A stretch of 64,000 nucleotides of DNA from positions 1-64,000 of the IMG/VR virus record IMGVR_UViG_3300022752_000024. One strand, given 5' to 3'. Positions 30,002 through 38,998 of this stretch are shown here, piece after piece. The position numbers and the translations under genes are program-made. How positions within the stretch are numbered: position 1 is the first letter of the stretch; the number at the start of each line of letters is the position of its first letter. The notes beneath the pieces are model-generated. The model worked only from the letters and a program-made list of their open reading frames with translations, did not search any database and had not been told where the DNA came from. The stretch comes from a virus.

Positions 30002-31713
30002 TTTGCTATCCTTGAAAAGTTATTCTTTTTCTCAAATCGAATCACCGACCTAAATTTGTCAAATAATTGGTCACCTTTATGTGAAATGACAAATACATTC
30101 GTGTCTTGTCCAATATCATACATTAATTTTAAAAACTCATCAGTACCTACAGTATCTAGGCTGCTATCAAACACTTCATCTAAAATTAACAAGTTTGTAT
30201 TGACGCTATTCTTTAGTTTTGCTATCTGTCGCCACGTAAACAGTATAGCTAAATCAATACGCATTTTCTCGCCTTCAGAGAAGTTATGATAACTAAAATC
30301 ATCTCTATGACGAGACTTAATCGTTTCTTCAAAATTTTCATTTAAGTTAAAGTTAATAAACGAATCCATTGCAGTCAAATACTTGTTAATCAACTTATTC
30401 ATGATTGGAAGATATTGTTTGATAATCTTCGTTTTGATACCAGTATCTTTCAATAATATTCCTGCAAACTCATAATATTGCTTTTCATCTGCTAGTTGTT
30501 TTTGTTTTTCAACAAGACCGGCAAGTTGCTCTCGTAACTCTTTAAGCTTTGTATTCTCTTCCTCAAGGTTATCTTTTCTGGTTGAGAGTTCTGTAATTTC
30601 TGCATTAAGTTTAGCCACGTATTTGTTGATTGCTGTAATCGATGCATTATGTTTTATTACCTCAGAGTTATGTTCAGATATGTGGTTAATTATTTTTTCG
30701 ATATCTTTGAGTCTTTTAGTTGCAGCTTCGTATTGATTTTTGATTTCCTGGACTCCAGTGCTGACTTCTCCTTTTGCTTGATTGTTTCTATCAAGTTCTC
30801 CAGCTCTGAACGTGTCATCGATATGCTGCTTGCACGTTGGGCAGTTGTCGTTTTGCTCATAAAATAATAACTCCTTTTCTATCTTCTTCAATCTAGATTC
30901 CAGTTTAGATTCTAGTGTAACAAGTTTACCGCTTTTCTTTTTTACAGATTCATGATCTTGAATCTTACTACCAAGAACATCGATGTGTTTTTGAATCGAT
31001 ACGATATCTTTGTTTAGGTGAAACATTTGCGTCTCTGATTTTGTAATTTCTTCTTTCTTCTTTTCAATTTCAGTATCGTTGTGTTTCTTATGTTCCTCGA
31101 TATTCATTTTCTGTAGATTGATTTTCTCCGCAGTCAAATCCATGTCATATTTCAACCGAGTATTGTTATCTTTTATCTCAGACATTTTTTGTTTTACCAA
31201 ACCATTCATGCTAGAGAAGATTTGGATGTCAAGTAAATCTTCAATAATACCTCTACGATCAGTAGCAGATAATTGCATGAATGGAGTAAATGATGCAGAA
31301 CCAAGAATAACAATCTGTGTAAAAGACTTGAAATTTAATTTAAGTATATTCTTTTCTAGAACTTCTTGATAATCTCTTGATGCAGCATCTTGATTCAGCA
31401 GCTTACCTTCTGCATAAATTTCAAAGATATTCGGTTTAATTCCACGAATAATTTTGTATTCTTTTTTACCGACTGTAAATTCAATCTCAACGATACAATC
31501 TTTTTCATTGATTGAATTTGGTAATTGTGGTTTGTTGATTTTTCGAAAAGGTTTACCAAATAAACCAAAGGTCAATGCATCAAGAATTGTTGATTTTCCT
31601 GATCCATTTGTACCAATAATAAGTGTATTTGGTGAACGTGTGAAATCAATTTCTGTAAACCAGTTACCGGTAGATAGAAAATTTTTCCATCTGACCTTAG
31701 AGAATATTATCAT
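29998..31713 (-). CDS. gp46: Recombination endonuclease subunit gp46 (SbcC/Rad50-like)
   Basis: The protein is 571 aa. N-terminal Walker A is GTNGSGKSTILDAL (about 34-47). A long coiled coil with the zinc hook CPTCKQH follows, then a C-terminal half with the ABC signature-like NFSEGEKMRIDLAIL and Walker B NLLILDEVFDS. Complete Rad50-like architecture, similar to T4 gp46 (560 aa). With gp47 it resects DNA ends for recombination-dependent replication and host DNA degradation. Confidence 0.96.
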   Translation of the reverse strand: MIIFSKVRWKNFLSTGNWFTEIDFTRSPNTLIIGTNGSGKSTILDALTFGLFGKPFRKINKPQLPNSINEKDCIVEIEFTVGKKEYKIIRGIKPNIFEIYAEGKLLNQDAASRDYQEVLEKNILKLNFKSFTQIVILGSASFTPFMQLSATDRRGIIEDLLDIQIFSSMNGLVKQKMSEIKDNNTRLKYDMDLTAEKINLQKMNIEEHKKHNDTEIEKKKEEITKSETQMFHLNKDIVSIQKHIDVLGSKIQDHESVKKKSGKLVTLESKLESRLKKIEKELLFYEQNDNCPTCKQHIDDTFRAGELDRNNQAKGEVSTGVQEIKNQYEAATKRLKDIEKIINHISEHNSEVIKHNASITAINKYVAKLNAEITELSTRKDNLEEENTKLKELREQLAGLVEKQKQLADEKQYYEFAGILLKDTGIKTKIIKQYLPIMNKLINKYLTAMDSFINFNLNENFEETIKSRHRDDFSYHNFSEGEKMRIDLAILFTWRQIAKLKNSVNTNLLILDEVFDSSLDTVGTDEFLKLMYDIGQDTNVFVISHKGDQLFDKFRSVIRFEKKNNFSRIAK

Positions 31714-32780
31714 TGTTCTGTATTGATTGCTTCTACGTAAAGTTCTTTAAGAATGTTTTTTAGCTTGCTGGCATCTAAACTATCATCTTGGATTGCATCC
31801 ACATAATTGTTTAAGATAGTGAGAGTGTCTTCAGCTTGATCAATTATATCATTATTAACACCTTCTGTCAAGTCTGTAAAGTCCTCAACAATGGTAATAT
31901 CGGCTGGGTTTGTTTGGTAAAGATTGTTGATGAATACATCGAACAAGTATGGATTAGTTTTATTTAATACCACAACCTTAACAAATTTATTGGTATATGG
32001 CGTCATATCATGGTTAGATATTTCTTTAATCTCTGATTCTTTATCATTATAAATGACTTTATGAAACATTACATTAGGGTTCTCAACAAATACAAGGTGT
32101 CGAGTATCAAGATCAAAAATATGGAAACCACGAGGATCCTTATAGTCTTGCCATGTAAGTTCATATGGGTTACCCAAGTAGTAAATCCCATTAGCAGAAG
32201 ATTTATGATGATAGTGCCCACTAAAAGTAAATTCAAACTTGCGGAAAATTTCACGATTTAATCCTTCTTCTGATGGCATTCCTTTATGCATTGCAAACCC
32301 TGCAATTTCAAAATGACCCATACAGATATCAGAAGTTGACTCTTTAATGAACTGCATAGCTTCATCATAATTATCTGAACATATCCATGGTATCATACAA
32401 ATTTGATGTGAACCTACATGAATATGTTCTGGGCTATCAATCACATGAATGTTACCATATTCTTGTAGTAGCAAATCGACCGAATTAACATCATTGGTAT
32501 TCTTGAAATATGTATCATGATTACCAGCTAACATGAATACTTCAATACCTTCTTCATTTAAAATATCGAAGAACATCTCTTTGGTTCTTTTTAATGTGTA
32601 GAAGTTTACGTACTTTCTTCTATCAAAAGTATCACCAAGTATTAATACTTGGCGTATACCTTCTTCTCTTAATTTTGGAAAAAAAGTTTCTTTGTAAAAT
32701 TTTTCATAATAGTCCAAAAATACAAGAGCGTCATTCCTAGCTCCAAAATGCTGGTCCGTGATTATTGCTACTTTCGACAT
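31710..32780 (-). CDS. gp47: Recombination endonuclease subunit gp47 (SbcD/Mre11-like)
   Basis: The protein is 356 aa. Phosphoesterase motifs IITDQHFGARND (5-16), LGDTFDRR (about 48), MLAGNHDTY (about 82), and GHFE and SGHYHH (about 189) supply the Mn ligands. Length is near T4 gp47 (339). It overlaps gp46 by 4 nt (ATGA) and the nucleotidyltransferase by 13 nt. It forms the nuclease half of the gp46/47 complex. Confidence 0.95.
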   Translation of the reverse strand: MSKVAIITDQHFGARNDALVFLDYYEKFYKETFFPKLREEGIRQVLILGDTFDRRKYVNFYTLKRTKEMFFDILNEEGIEVFMLAGNHDTYFKNTNDVNSVDLLLQEYGNIHVIDSPEHIHVGSHQICMIPWICSDNYDEAMQFIKESTSDICMGHFEIAGFAMHKGMPSEEGLNREIFRKFEFTFSGHYHHKSSANGIYYLGNPYELTWQDYKDPRGFHIFDLDTRHLVFVENPNVMFHKVIYNDKESEIKEISNHDMTPYTNKFVKVVVLNKTNPYLFDVFINNLYQTNPADITIVEDFTDLTEGVNNDIIDQAEDTLTILNNYVDAIQDDSLDASKLKNILKELYVEAINTEQ

Positions 32781-33229
32781 TCATTATATTCCTTATTCAT
32801 TTTTCGCAGTTTCAATGCTTCTGCATCATATACACGTTTACGTAAGGACGAACTACTGTAAGGATGTTCTCTTTCATGGTAATGTAATTCCATGCCATGA
32901 TCTAGGCACCATTGTTTACCAGTAAAATCTTTTGTTTTGTATTCGTCACCAAGAAAACGAATATCAATATGTTGAGTCTTTAGAATATTCAGTAAATCTT
33001 CTTCGGTATGGTATACAATAACTTCATCTACGTAACGACATGCGGAAACACACACATGTCTTTCATATACAGACATGATTGGTTTATTTTTTGTGTCAGG
33101 ACGATCTACTGTTGGGTCAACTTGAATAGCCACGATCAAATAGTCACAATGTCTCTTTTCTTCTTTAAGCATAGTAACATGCCCAGCATGAAACAAGTCA
33201 AATGTGCTACAATTAAATCCAATTTTCAT
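32768..33229 (-). CDS. Cytidylyltransferase-like nucleotidyltransferase
   Basis: The protein is 153 aa. STFDLFHAGHVTML (8-21) carries the HxGH motif, and YSSSSLRKRV near the C-terminus matches ISSSxLR-type motif II. RYVDEVIVYH and RFLGDEYKTKDFTGK follow the TagD/GCT glycerol-3-phosphate cytidylyltransferase layout. It may activate a polyol phosphate or sugar precursor for glycan synthesis. It lies next to an RmlD-like reductase, inserted between gp55 and gp47. Confidence 0.85.
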   Translation of the reverse strand: MKIGFNCSTFDLFHAGHVTMLKEEKRHCDYLIVAIQVDPTVDRPDTKNKPIMSVYERHVCVSACRYVDEVIVYHTEEDLLNILKTQHIDIRFLGDEYKTKDFTGKQWCLDHGMELHYHEREHPYSSSSLRKRVYDAEALKLRKMNKEYNECRK

Positions 33230-34007
33230 TATTCAACTCCTTAATGCATTCATCAAGAGATTCATCAGTTGATCTAATCTTATAAACAGATTCTAACTTA
33301 TCAGTATTCAAAACACAGTTAGAACGAGGTGCAATTACTGAATTTTTAAATTGTTCTTCAGTAAACCACTCTTTGTTTAAACCCATCTTATCAGAAATTT
33401 TCTTTGTTGTTGTAGATCCTACATTACACAAATTGTAAATTCCATAGTCTGGTCTATTCTTATAGAAGAATACGGCAACTTTTGCAATATCATAAACACA
33501 ACTCACGGAATTTTCTTTATCGATCAGTTTATTATATTTGCTTAATTTTGTCAATAGACTTTTTGGATTATTTGTGTCACAAAACGGCATTCTTACTCTC
33601 ATTAGGTAAGATTTTTCCATATAATGACTAAGCAGTTCTTGTGCAAGAGTTTTGGATGCACTGTAGAATGATGCATTGTCAAAATTAAAGTTTGGTGTAT
33701 CTGTCTCTAACCAACCACCATCTTTGTAACCAGTATAAACGCAACCGGATAAAATATGCATAATAGGAACAGATGTTGTTCTTTCCAGATTCAATGGAAA
33801 CAAAACATTGCCTTCAATGGTTGTTTGTTTGTTATGTTCGCAGGCATCTACATTTGGAACACCAGTGTATCCTGCACAATTAATAATGTAACTTGTATCT
33901 GTAGGAACAGAGTCTTTGTGAGAAATCCAGTTATATTCTAAACCTTCTTGTTCCAATTCTTTTTGTATAAAACTTCCAATATAACCATGTCCAATCAATG
34001 TAATCAT
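33213..34007 (-). CDS. RmlD-like sugar nucleotide reductase (SDR)
   Basis: The protein is 264 aa. ITLIGHGYIGSFIQKEL has the GxxGxxG nucleotide motif, YIINCAGYTGVPNVDACEHN (about 46-65) corresponds to the RmlD N-x-A-A-Y-T-x-V-D-x-A-E region, and FYSASKTLAQELL has the catalytic YxxxK. It overlaps the cytidylyltransferase by 17 nt. It is probably an NAD(P)-dependent reductase or epimerase in sugar nucleotide synthesis, contributing to the same products as the cluster at 1-7 kb. That link is inferred. Confidence 0.85.
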   Translation of the reverse strand: MITLIGHGYIGSFIQKELEQEGLEYNWISHKDSVPTDTSYIINCAGYTGVPNVDACEHNKQTTIEGNVLFPLNLERTTSVPIMHILSGCVYTGYKDGGWLETDTPNFNFDNASFYSASKTLAQELLSHYMEKSYLMRVRMPFCDTNNPKSLLTKLSKYNKLIDKENSVSCVYDIAKVAVFFYKNRPDYGIYNLCNVGSTTTKKISDKMGLNKEWFTEEQFKNSVIAPRSNCVLNTDKLESVYKIRSTDESLDECIKELNNENWI

Positions 34008-34010
34008 AAA

Positions 34011-34553
34011 TCACCCTTCAATAAATTTTTCAAGTCCTTTTGGTTTTTTTGCTGCATCTTTTTCTGCTTTCTTTGCATTTTTGGCCTCTTCATAGCTTTC
34101 TATAAATTCAGAAATATTATCATATAATTCAAACTGTCTTGTAGTACCATCTTCAAATTCCATCATTTCATATTCATCTAAAATACCAACTTGTTCGGTA
34201 GTTTTATATTTGATATATAATTGCTTCTTTTCTTTTTGGATTCGGCGAAGAAACGCATAGTATATAATTTGAGTGAAATATGCGAATGGATTGGTTGACT
34301 TTTCTGGATTAAAATTTTCAAAGTACATCAAACAATTTTCAATGCCATCTGAAATCATCTCATCACGATAGGTATAATTGATGAAGTTTGGTTTGTGTGA
34401 GAGTCCTTCAGCGATTTTCATGAAACATTCACCAATATAGTTCGGTACAATTGGTTTTTCAGTTTCATCGATAAGTGCTTGTTTACAATCGGCTTTATAC
34501 TTAACTAGTGCTTTGAGAAAATCTTCATTGTTTACATAGTGCTTTTGTTTCAT
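34011..34553 (-). CDS. gp55: Late sigma factor gp55
   Basis: The protein is 180 aa. I chose the ATG at 34553; a TTG at 34580 would add nine residues. YRDEMISDGIENCLMYFENF and NPFAYFTQIIYYAFLRRIQ (about 80-110) are the region 2-like helices typical of gp55/small ECF-like sigma factors. Length is close to T4 gp55 (185 aa), and the Lys-rich end with a hydrophobic C-terminus (LEKFIEG) fits the gp45-binding tail. With gp45 it directs host RNA polymerase to TATAAATA promoters. Confidence 0.9.
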   Translation of the reverse strand: MKQKHYVNNEDFLKALVKYKADCKQALIDETEKPIVPNYIGECFMKIAEGLSHKPNFINYTYRDEMISDGIENCLMYFENFNPEKSTNPFAYFTQIIYYAFLRRIQKEKKQLYIKYKTTEQVGILDEYEMMEFEDGTTRQFELYDNISEFIESYEEAKNAKKAEKDAAKKPKGLEKFIEG

Positions 34554-34637
34554 AAGTTTACCATAAAAAAGTGTTGACAAAGACTTGACAAGGTTATATA
34601 CTGAGTATGTCCAGAATGATGCTAATAAAAGGATTAA

Positions 34638-35018
34638 TTAATGTAATGTGCTTTCACTTCTATCATCCATTGCTTCAATCATACTCGCAATCTCATCATC
34701 AGTTAGTTTAGCTACTTCTTCTCTCGCTTTATCTATATTGTGTACAGCTTTCAAAGTACCAAGATAGTGATCCACAAAAGTATCAGTAGGTTCAAATTTA
34801 GTTAAAATATCATTATCATAAATCTTACATTCATTTACTTTGATAATTGTTGATGGTGCCCAACTTGCAAGAGTTAGTATTTGTTTCTGGCTACGATGAT
34901 CTTCTTCCATTATGATACAGAAAGCATCTTTAATGTAGCAAGTAGCATAATCATCTTCAACAACAAAACCAATAAGATCCTCACCAGTCTTTAATCGAAC
35001 GATTTTAATTTGTTCCAT
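34638..35018 (-). CDS. LSm-like protein next to uvsW
   Basis: The protein is 126 aa. IKIVRLKTGEDLIGFVVEDD (4-23) has the Sm1 layout (K-x-x-x-G-E-x-L-I-G-x-V), followed by strands (TCYIKDAFCIIM) and an acidic helical C-terminus. A paralogous layout is found at 15371-15682. RNA binding or oligomerisation is possible but unproven. It overlaps the uvsW end by 14 nt. Confidence 0.6.
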   Translation of the reverse strand: MEQIKIVRLKTGEDLIGFVVEDDYATCYIKDAFCIIMEEDHRSQKQILTLASWAPSTIIKVNECKIYDNDILTKFEPTDTFVDHYLGTLKAVHNIDKAREEVAKLTDDEIASMIEAMDDRSESTLH

Positions 35019-36534
35019 CTTTGAGTCCTATCTTATAGAGTTTGTATTTGAAACCCTCATCAGTATATATCTTCACCCGTTCCACAAAGTGCCTTAACGT
35101 AAAATTCATATATTTGTTGATTCTGAGGTCGTCTGCGATGTCATATAGTGTTGCTCTTTCTTTTGTTTCTCCTTTGCGAAGTCCTCTGCCGATTGATTGT
35201 AGATTTCGGATTCTAGACTTACTTGGTGACGCAAAGATAATGTTATGTAAATTCCGTATATTAATACCGGTACTAAAAGTACCGAAAGAAGCAATAACAA
35301 TAGCATCATTTTCTTTCTCCATAATTCTTCTAATGTTTTCTCTATCGTCTGTGTCTGTTCCACCATGAACAAAAAAGACTTTACGATTGCCTATATTTTT
35401 GGCACTGGTAATCTTATCATACAGGACTTGCCCATGTTTGTCAACAAATTGATACAAAATTAATGTATTTGTACCAAGAGAAAGTGCTAGATTTTTAATG
35501 AATCGGTTTCTTGGTTCTGATGATATTAGATACTCTATTTCATCTTTATATTCTTTGCCTTTTAGTTCTTTTGCTTTTTCATCTGGATGTTTAAGAACAA
35601 GACATTTAATTTCAAATTCTGCTAATTGTTTATTGTCAATAAGTTCTTTGGTTGAAGTTACTTTCTCTACTGGTCCAAAAAGACCTTCAAGTACAAGTTT
35701 GTGTGTTTTTGTTCCATCTAATGTACCAGTAAGACCTATACGATATTTTGTATTAATACAAGAAGTCATAATAGTAGTAAGAGATTGTGCCTTAAATAGG
35801 TGAGCTTCATCTCCAATGATATAATCAAACTGCTCAAAGTATTCAGAAGGCATCTTATATAAAGATTGCCAAGTAGATATGATAAGTTTTTTATCAGAAA
35901 CTTTATCTTTACCTTGATATACTCGATGTATGTTCTTTTCTACATCAAATCCATTTTTTGATGAGTAGTCTGCAAAGTCAGTATATAACTGCTCCACTAG
36001 TGATGTAGTCGGGACTATAATTAACCCCTTGTAGCCCTTGTAGTCAAGGAATTGACGTATAAAAAGGTAGATGATAAGAGACTTACCCGAAGCAGTAGGA
36101 GACAGCAATAATGCTCTTTTATGTCGCATAGCATGAGTAAATGCTGCTAACTGATAATCTCTAGTTTCTATAGGTTTACCATGTGCATGTAGATCGAGTT
36201 CATCTACAAACTTTTTAGCTAAGTATAAAGAAAAGTCATCAGTCAAATCTGGTCTTGGATCACCATACTCGACGACATATTGTCTTTCTTCTGCAAAATT
36301 TTCAATGTATGGTAAAAGACCTAAGTATATGCTATTATTTCTTAGATCCATCAATCGAATCTTTCCGTCCCAGATTCGATTTCTAAATGCTGGAGTGAAT
36401 TGATGTCCCGGAACGTAGAACGTAAAGTATTCTGATAGTTCTTTAGCTAAATGTCTTTCACACTCAATAATGGCGTAAACTTCATTAGCTTTTGCAATTG
36501 TTATTTTATCTTGCGCCTTGGATAAATCGCTCAT
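35005..36534 (-). CDS. uvsW: Recombination helicase UvsW
   Basis: The protein is 509 aa. Superfamily 2 motifs appear in order: LLSPTASGKSLIIY (Walker A, about 140), GDEAHLF (motif II, about 238), RIGLTGTLDG (motif III), FVHGGTDTDDR, ASFGTFSTGINI and QSIGRGLRKGE (motif VI). Length equals T4 UvsW (503 aa). The enzyme unwinds R-loops and branched DNA and switches the phage from origin- to recombination-driven replication. It overlaps uvsY by 29 nt. Confidence 0.96.
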   Translation of the reverse strand: MSDLSKAQDKITIAKANEVYAIIECERHLAKELSEYFTFYVPGHQFTPAFRNRIWDGKIRLMDLRNNSIYLGLLPYIENFAEERQYVVEYGDPRPDLTDDFSLYLAKKFVDELDLHAHGKPIETRDYQLAAFTHAMRHKRALLLSPTASGKSLIIYLFIRQFLDYKGYKGLIIVPTTSLVEQLYTDFADYSSKNGFDVEKNIHRVYQGKDKVSDKKLIISTWQSLYKMPSEYFEQFDYIIGDEAHLFKAQSLTTIMTSCINTKYRIGLTGTLDGTKTHKLVLEGLFGPVEKVTSTKELIDNKQLAEFEIKCLVLKHPDEKAKELKGKEYKDEIEYLISSEPRNRFIKNLALSLGTNTLILYQFVDKHGQVLYDKITSAKNIGNRKVFFVHGGTDTDDRENIRRIMEKENDAIVIASFGTFSTGINIRNLHNIIFASPSKSRIRNLQSIGRGLRKGETKERATLYDIADDLRINKYMNFTLRHFVERVKIYTDEGFKYKLYKIGLKDGTN

Positions 36535-36943
36535 GTGTCATGTGTTCACGAAGTTGCCATGTTCTGTTAGCCAATTCTTTAAGAATAGCTGTGCAAACAT
36601 CAACGACTTCTTCATGATATACCTTTTTCTCTAGTAGTTTTATTAAATCGCCGTCCGATTCCAAATAGGTTGTCACGTCGGATTTGAGGGTAAAACGAAA
36701 AGGTTCCCACCCATATTCTTTAAGATCATCTTCATCCATTTTACCTGTATAGTATTCCCATTTGATTTTCTTCATTCTATGATAATCAAACGTAGCTTTC
36801 TTGACAGCAATTTTATGTTTAGTCATAATATTGAGATATTTGCTATGCAGATTTGGAATACGAATAATCTCACGAGAAGGTTCAGTCTCATCAACGACAG
36901 AATCTTTTTCCCATAACTTTAATACTTGCTCTAAGTTTTCCAT
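36506..36943 (-). CDS. uvsY: Recombination mediator UvsY
   Basis: The protein is 145 aa from the ATG at 36943 (MENLEQVLKLWEKDSVVDE); the longer frame adds 14 residues with no homology-like look. NLHSKYLNIMTKHK, KIKWEYYTGKM and FIQGAR match UvsY (T4 137 aa). It loads UvsX on gp32-covered ssDNA. Adjacent to uvsW as in relatives. Confidence 0.94.
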   Translation of the reverse strand: MENLEQVLKLWEKDSVVDETEPSREIIRIPNLHSKYLNIMTKHKIAVKKATFDYHRMKKIKWEYYTGKMDEDDLKEYGWEPFRFTLKSDVTTYLESDGDLIKLLEKKVYHEEVVDVCTAILKELANRTWQLREHMTHERFIQGAR

Positions 36944-37010
36944 AATTAAATTTAAAAATAATATTAGACTCACATTATAACACAATAATTATAACTATGC
37001 AAGCTTTTTG

Positions 37011-37538
37011 TTAATATCTGGTAACGTTGAAGTATGAGAATCTGAAAGAACAGTCGGCAGTAATGGTTGTAGTATTTTCATCCGTGGTACTAAAAATAAT
37101 AGATGATAGTGTGGTTGGAAACATATCCACAAATTGTAGACTTATTTTTGGATTGTTTAATGAAGAAAGAATGGTTAAGGTACCATCTGCATACTGTGGA
37201 GATGGACCGGTTGCAACTGGACTTAAATTTCTAAGATTTTTGTATTGATCAAAGTTGTTGGGAAAAGTCAAACCTTTAATCCAATCATGCAACTGCATCC
37301 ATGCTCTGAGTTCTTCATCGACAATAAATGTTATATTGAAAAGCTCATATTGAATCTTGTTTCCTGGTTTATATAGTTCCACAAAAGGAGTGTTTTGAGC
37401 TAATTCCGATAGAGAAACTCCTGGCATATTAACTTGTTGACAGAAGTATTGTGTATTATTAATTCTAGGAAAACTCAATACAAACTTTGTAGTTTGTAAA
37501 AAATTTGTATTATCTGGTTGCGGAATTAGTTGTGCCAT
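37011..37538 (-). CDS. Tail tube-fold protein at the gene 3 position (gp3 or gp19 paralogue)
   Basis: The protein is 175 aa. NNTQYFCQQVNMPGVSLSEL, TPFVELYKPGNKIQYELFNI and FIVDEELRAWMQLHDWIKGL (about 30-92) follow the T4 gp19/tail-tube superfamily pattern. It lies between gp23 and uvsY, where marine T4-like phages keep gene 3 (tail completion/sheath stabiliser; T4 gp3 is 176 aa). Either a gp3-type terminator or a second tube-like protein is possible. A CATAAATA late-type octamer precedes it. Confidence 0.7.
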   Translation of the reverse strand: MAQLIPQPDNTNFLQTTKFVLSFPRINNTQYFCQQVNMPGVSLSELAQNTPFVELYKPGNKIQYELFNITFIVDEELRAWMQLHDWIKGLTFPNNFDQYKNLRNLSPVATGPSPQYADGTLTILSSLNNPKISLQFVDMFPTTLSSIIFSTTDENTTTITADCSFRFSYFNVTRY

Positions 37539-37557
37539 TATATCTCCTTGTATTGAC

Positions 37558-37565
37558 TATTTATG
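37558..37565 (-). promoter_or_regulatory. Late promoter variant CATAAATA
   Basis: One base off TATAAATA, about 20 nt upstream of the gp3-position gene and just after the gp23 terminator. Confidence 0.5.
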
Positions 37566-37570
37566 AAGAT

Positions 37571-37598
37571 AAAAAAAGAGAGTCCCGAAGGACTCTCT
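37571..37598 (-). terminator. Rho-independent terminator after gp23
   Basis: Stem AGAGAGTCC / GGACTCTCT (9 bp) with a TTCG tetraloop, followed by a run of T on the minus strand. Classic phage terminator, 30 nt past the major capsid stop. Confidence 0.95.
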
Positions 37599-37626
37599 TG
37601 AAATACCACTCTTACTGGTGGTTTTA

Positions 37627-38958
37627 TTACATTAAATTTTTCACGCCGAATATTCTATAGTACACGTTAGTTCTGGCATTAAGTGCACCATTACCAACAG
37701 TTGCACCTTGAGCAAATGGATTTGCAACCATGCCGTAACGGGTTTTGAAACCAATCTTTGGCTGGAAGGTGTACTGATCAACAGCACGAACCATTTGCAG
37801 TGGAACGTATGGGCAATAGAACAGACCAGCGTCATAAGGCGAAGAACCTTTATAACCGACTGTGACTAGTTCTTGATTGCTTGTGTAACCACCAAAGTAT
37901 GGATCGATGTATACTTTGATACGACCATGCAACAGACCAGCAAAAGTATTGCCTGTATCGTCAACTTGCAGATCAGCTTGTAGAGCAGGTGTATACTGTA
38001 GTACACCAGCCATAGCCATAGCAGAAGCAACGTCAGAAGAAACGATCAGAACGTTACCTTTACCTCTACGAGTTTGCTTTGCGATAGTGTTAGCATCACG
38101 TTCGATTTGGAAAATTAGACCTTTGAAACGCTCAACAGACCAACGACCATTTGAGTCTGTATCTAAGTCAAAGTAACCAGCAGTAGTTGTTCCGTACTGA
38201 GCACCCGATACAGCAGTTGCATAAATTGTACGAATAACTTCACGGTTAATTTCAGCTAAGATTTCTGTCGAAAGAATGTTCGACAATTCTGTTTCAGCAT
38301 CCAAACCATGAATTGCTTTCAAGTCTTGTGCTAATTCTAGCGAGTATTCTGCTTTCAAAGCACGGGATTGAGCAGTTACGGAAACTTTCTCAATGCTGAA
38401 TGCCATCTGTTGAAATACAGAACCAGTATCAGTACCTAACAATTCAGCAGTGGCAGTTGGAATACCAATACCAGTAGTGAATGCATTAGCAGTCAAGTTT
38501 GCAACTGGATTTGTACCTGTATCACTAGTTGTTTGAGTGCCTCTGAAACCGTATGGGTTAGCAGAAGAATCTGTACCAGAAAATCGAGTGTTTGCTTCGT
38601 TATAGAAAGCTTCAGAACCAGTCGATTGATTGTCGTACTTTGCTCTCATAGCAAAGATCAAACCAGTTGGACCTGTCATTGGTTGAACGCCAGCAACATC
38701 ATAAGCGATCAAGTTAGGCAATGCACGACGAACTAACGAAATCAAGATTGGGTCAAAGTTCTGAACACCACCTGCAACGTTAGTAGGACCAGCAGAGTTA
38801 ACTTCGCTCAAGAGTTGACCATCTTGCATCATTGCCTGCTGTTGGTTCTCTAGAACCATTGCAGTAACGGCTTTCTTATATGGATCTGTAATGGATGCTA
38901 ATTCTGGATGATCCAGAACTGGCTCCCATTTTGCTTTAAGTTGTTCGGATAAGTACAT
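37627..38958 (-). CDS. gp23: Major capsid protein gp23
   Basis: The protein is 443 aa. The N-terminal helix MYLSEQLKAKWEPVLDHPEL is the part removed on maturation. RRALPNLIAYDVAGVQPMTG and PTGLIFAMRAKY are gp23 core motifs; the C-terminus (KTRYGMVANPFAQG, RIFGVKNLM) is conserved. It forms the hexamers of the head (HK97 fold), folded in T4 with gp31/GroEL and cut by gp21. GGAGATACAGATG gives the start. A terminator follows. The gap before gp22 (38959-38998) shows no exact late octamer. Confidence 0.97.
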   Translation of the reverse strand: MYLSEQLKAKWEPVLDHPELASITDPYKKAVTAMVLENQQQAMMQDGQLLSEVNSAGPTNVAGGVQNFDPILISLVRRALPNLIAYDVAGVQPMTGPTGLIFAMRAKYDNQSTGSEAFYNEANTRFSGTDSSANPYGFRGTQTTSDTGTNPVANLTANAFTTGIGIPTATAELLGTDTGSVFQQMAFSIEKVSVTAQSRALKAEYSLELAQDLKAIHGLDAETELSNILSTEILAEINREVIRTIYATAVSGAQYGTTTAGYFDLDTDSNGRWSVERFKGLIFQIERDANTIAKQTRRGKGNVLIVSSDVASAMAMAGVLQYTPALQADLQVDDTGNTFAGLLHGRIKVYIDPYFGGYTSNQELVTVGYKGSSPYDAGLFYCPYVPLQMVRAVDQYTFQPKIGFKTRYGMVANPFAQGATVGNGALNARTNVYYRIFGVKNLM

Positions 38959-38998
38959 CTGTATCTCCTTTTGTTGTTTTTATTTGAATTTTTTGTTA

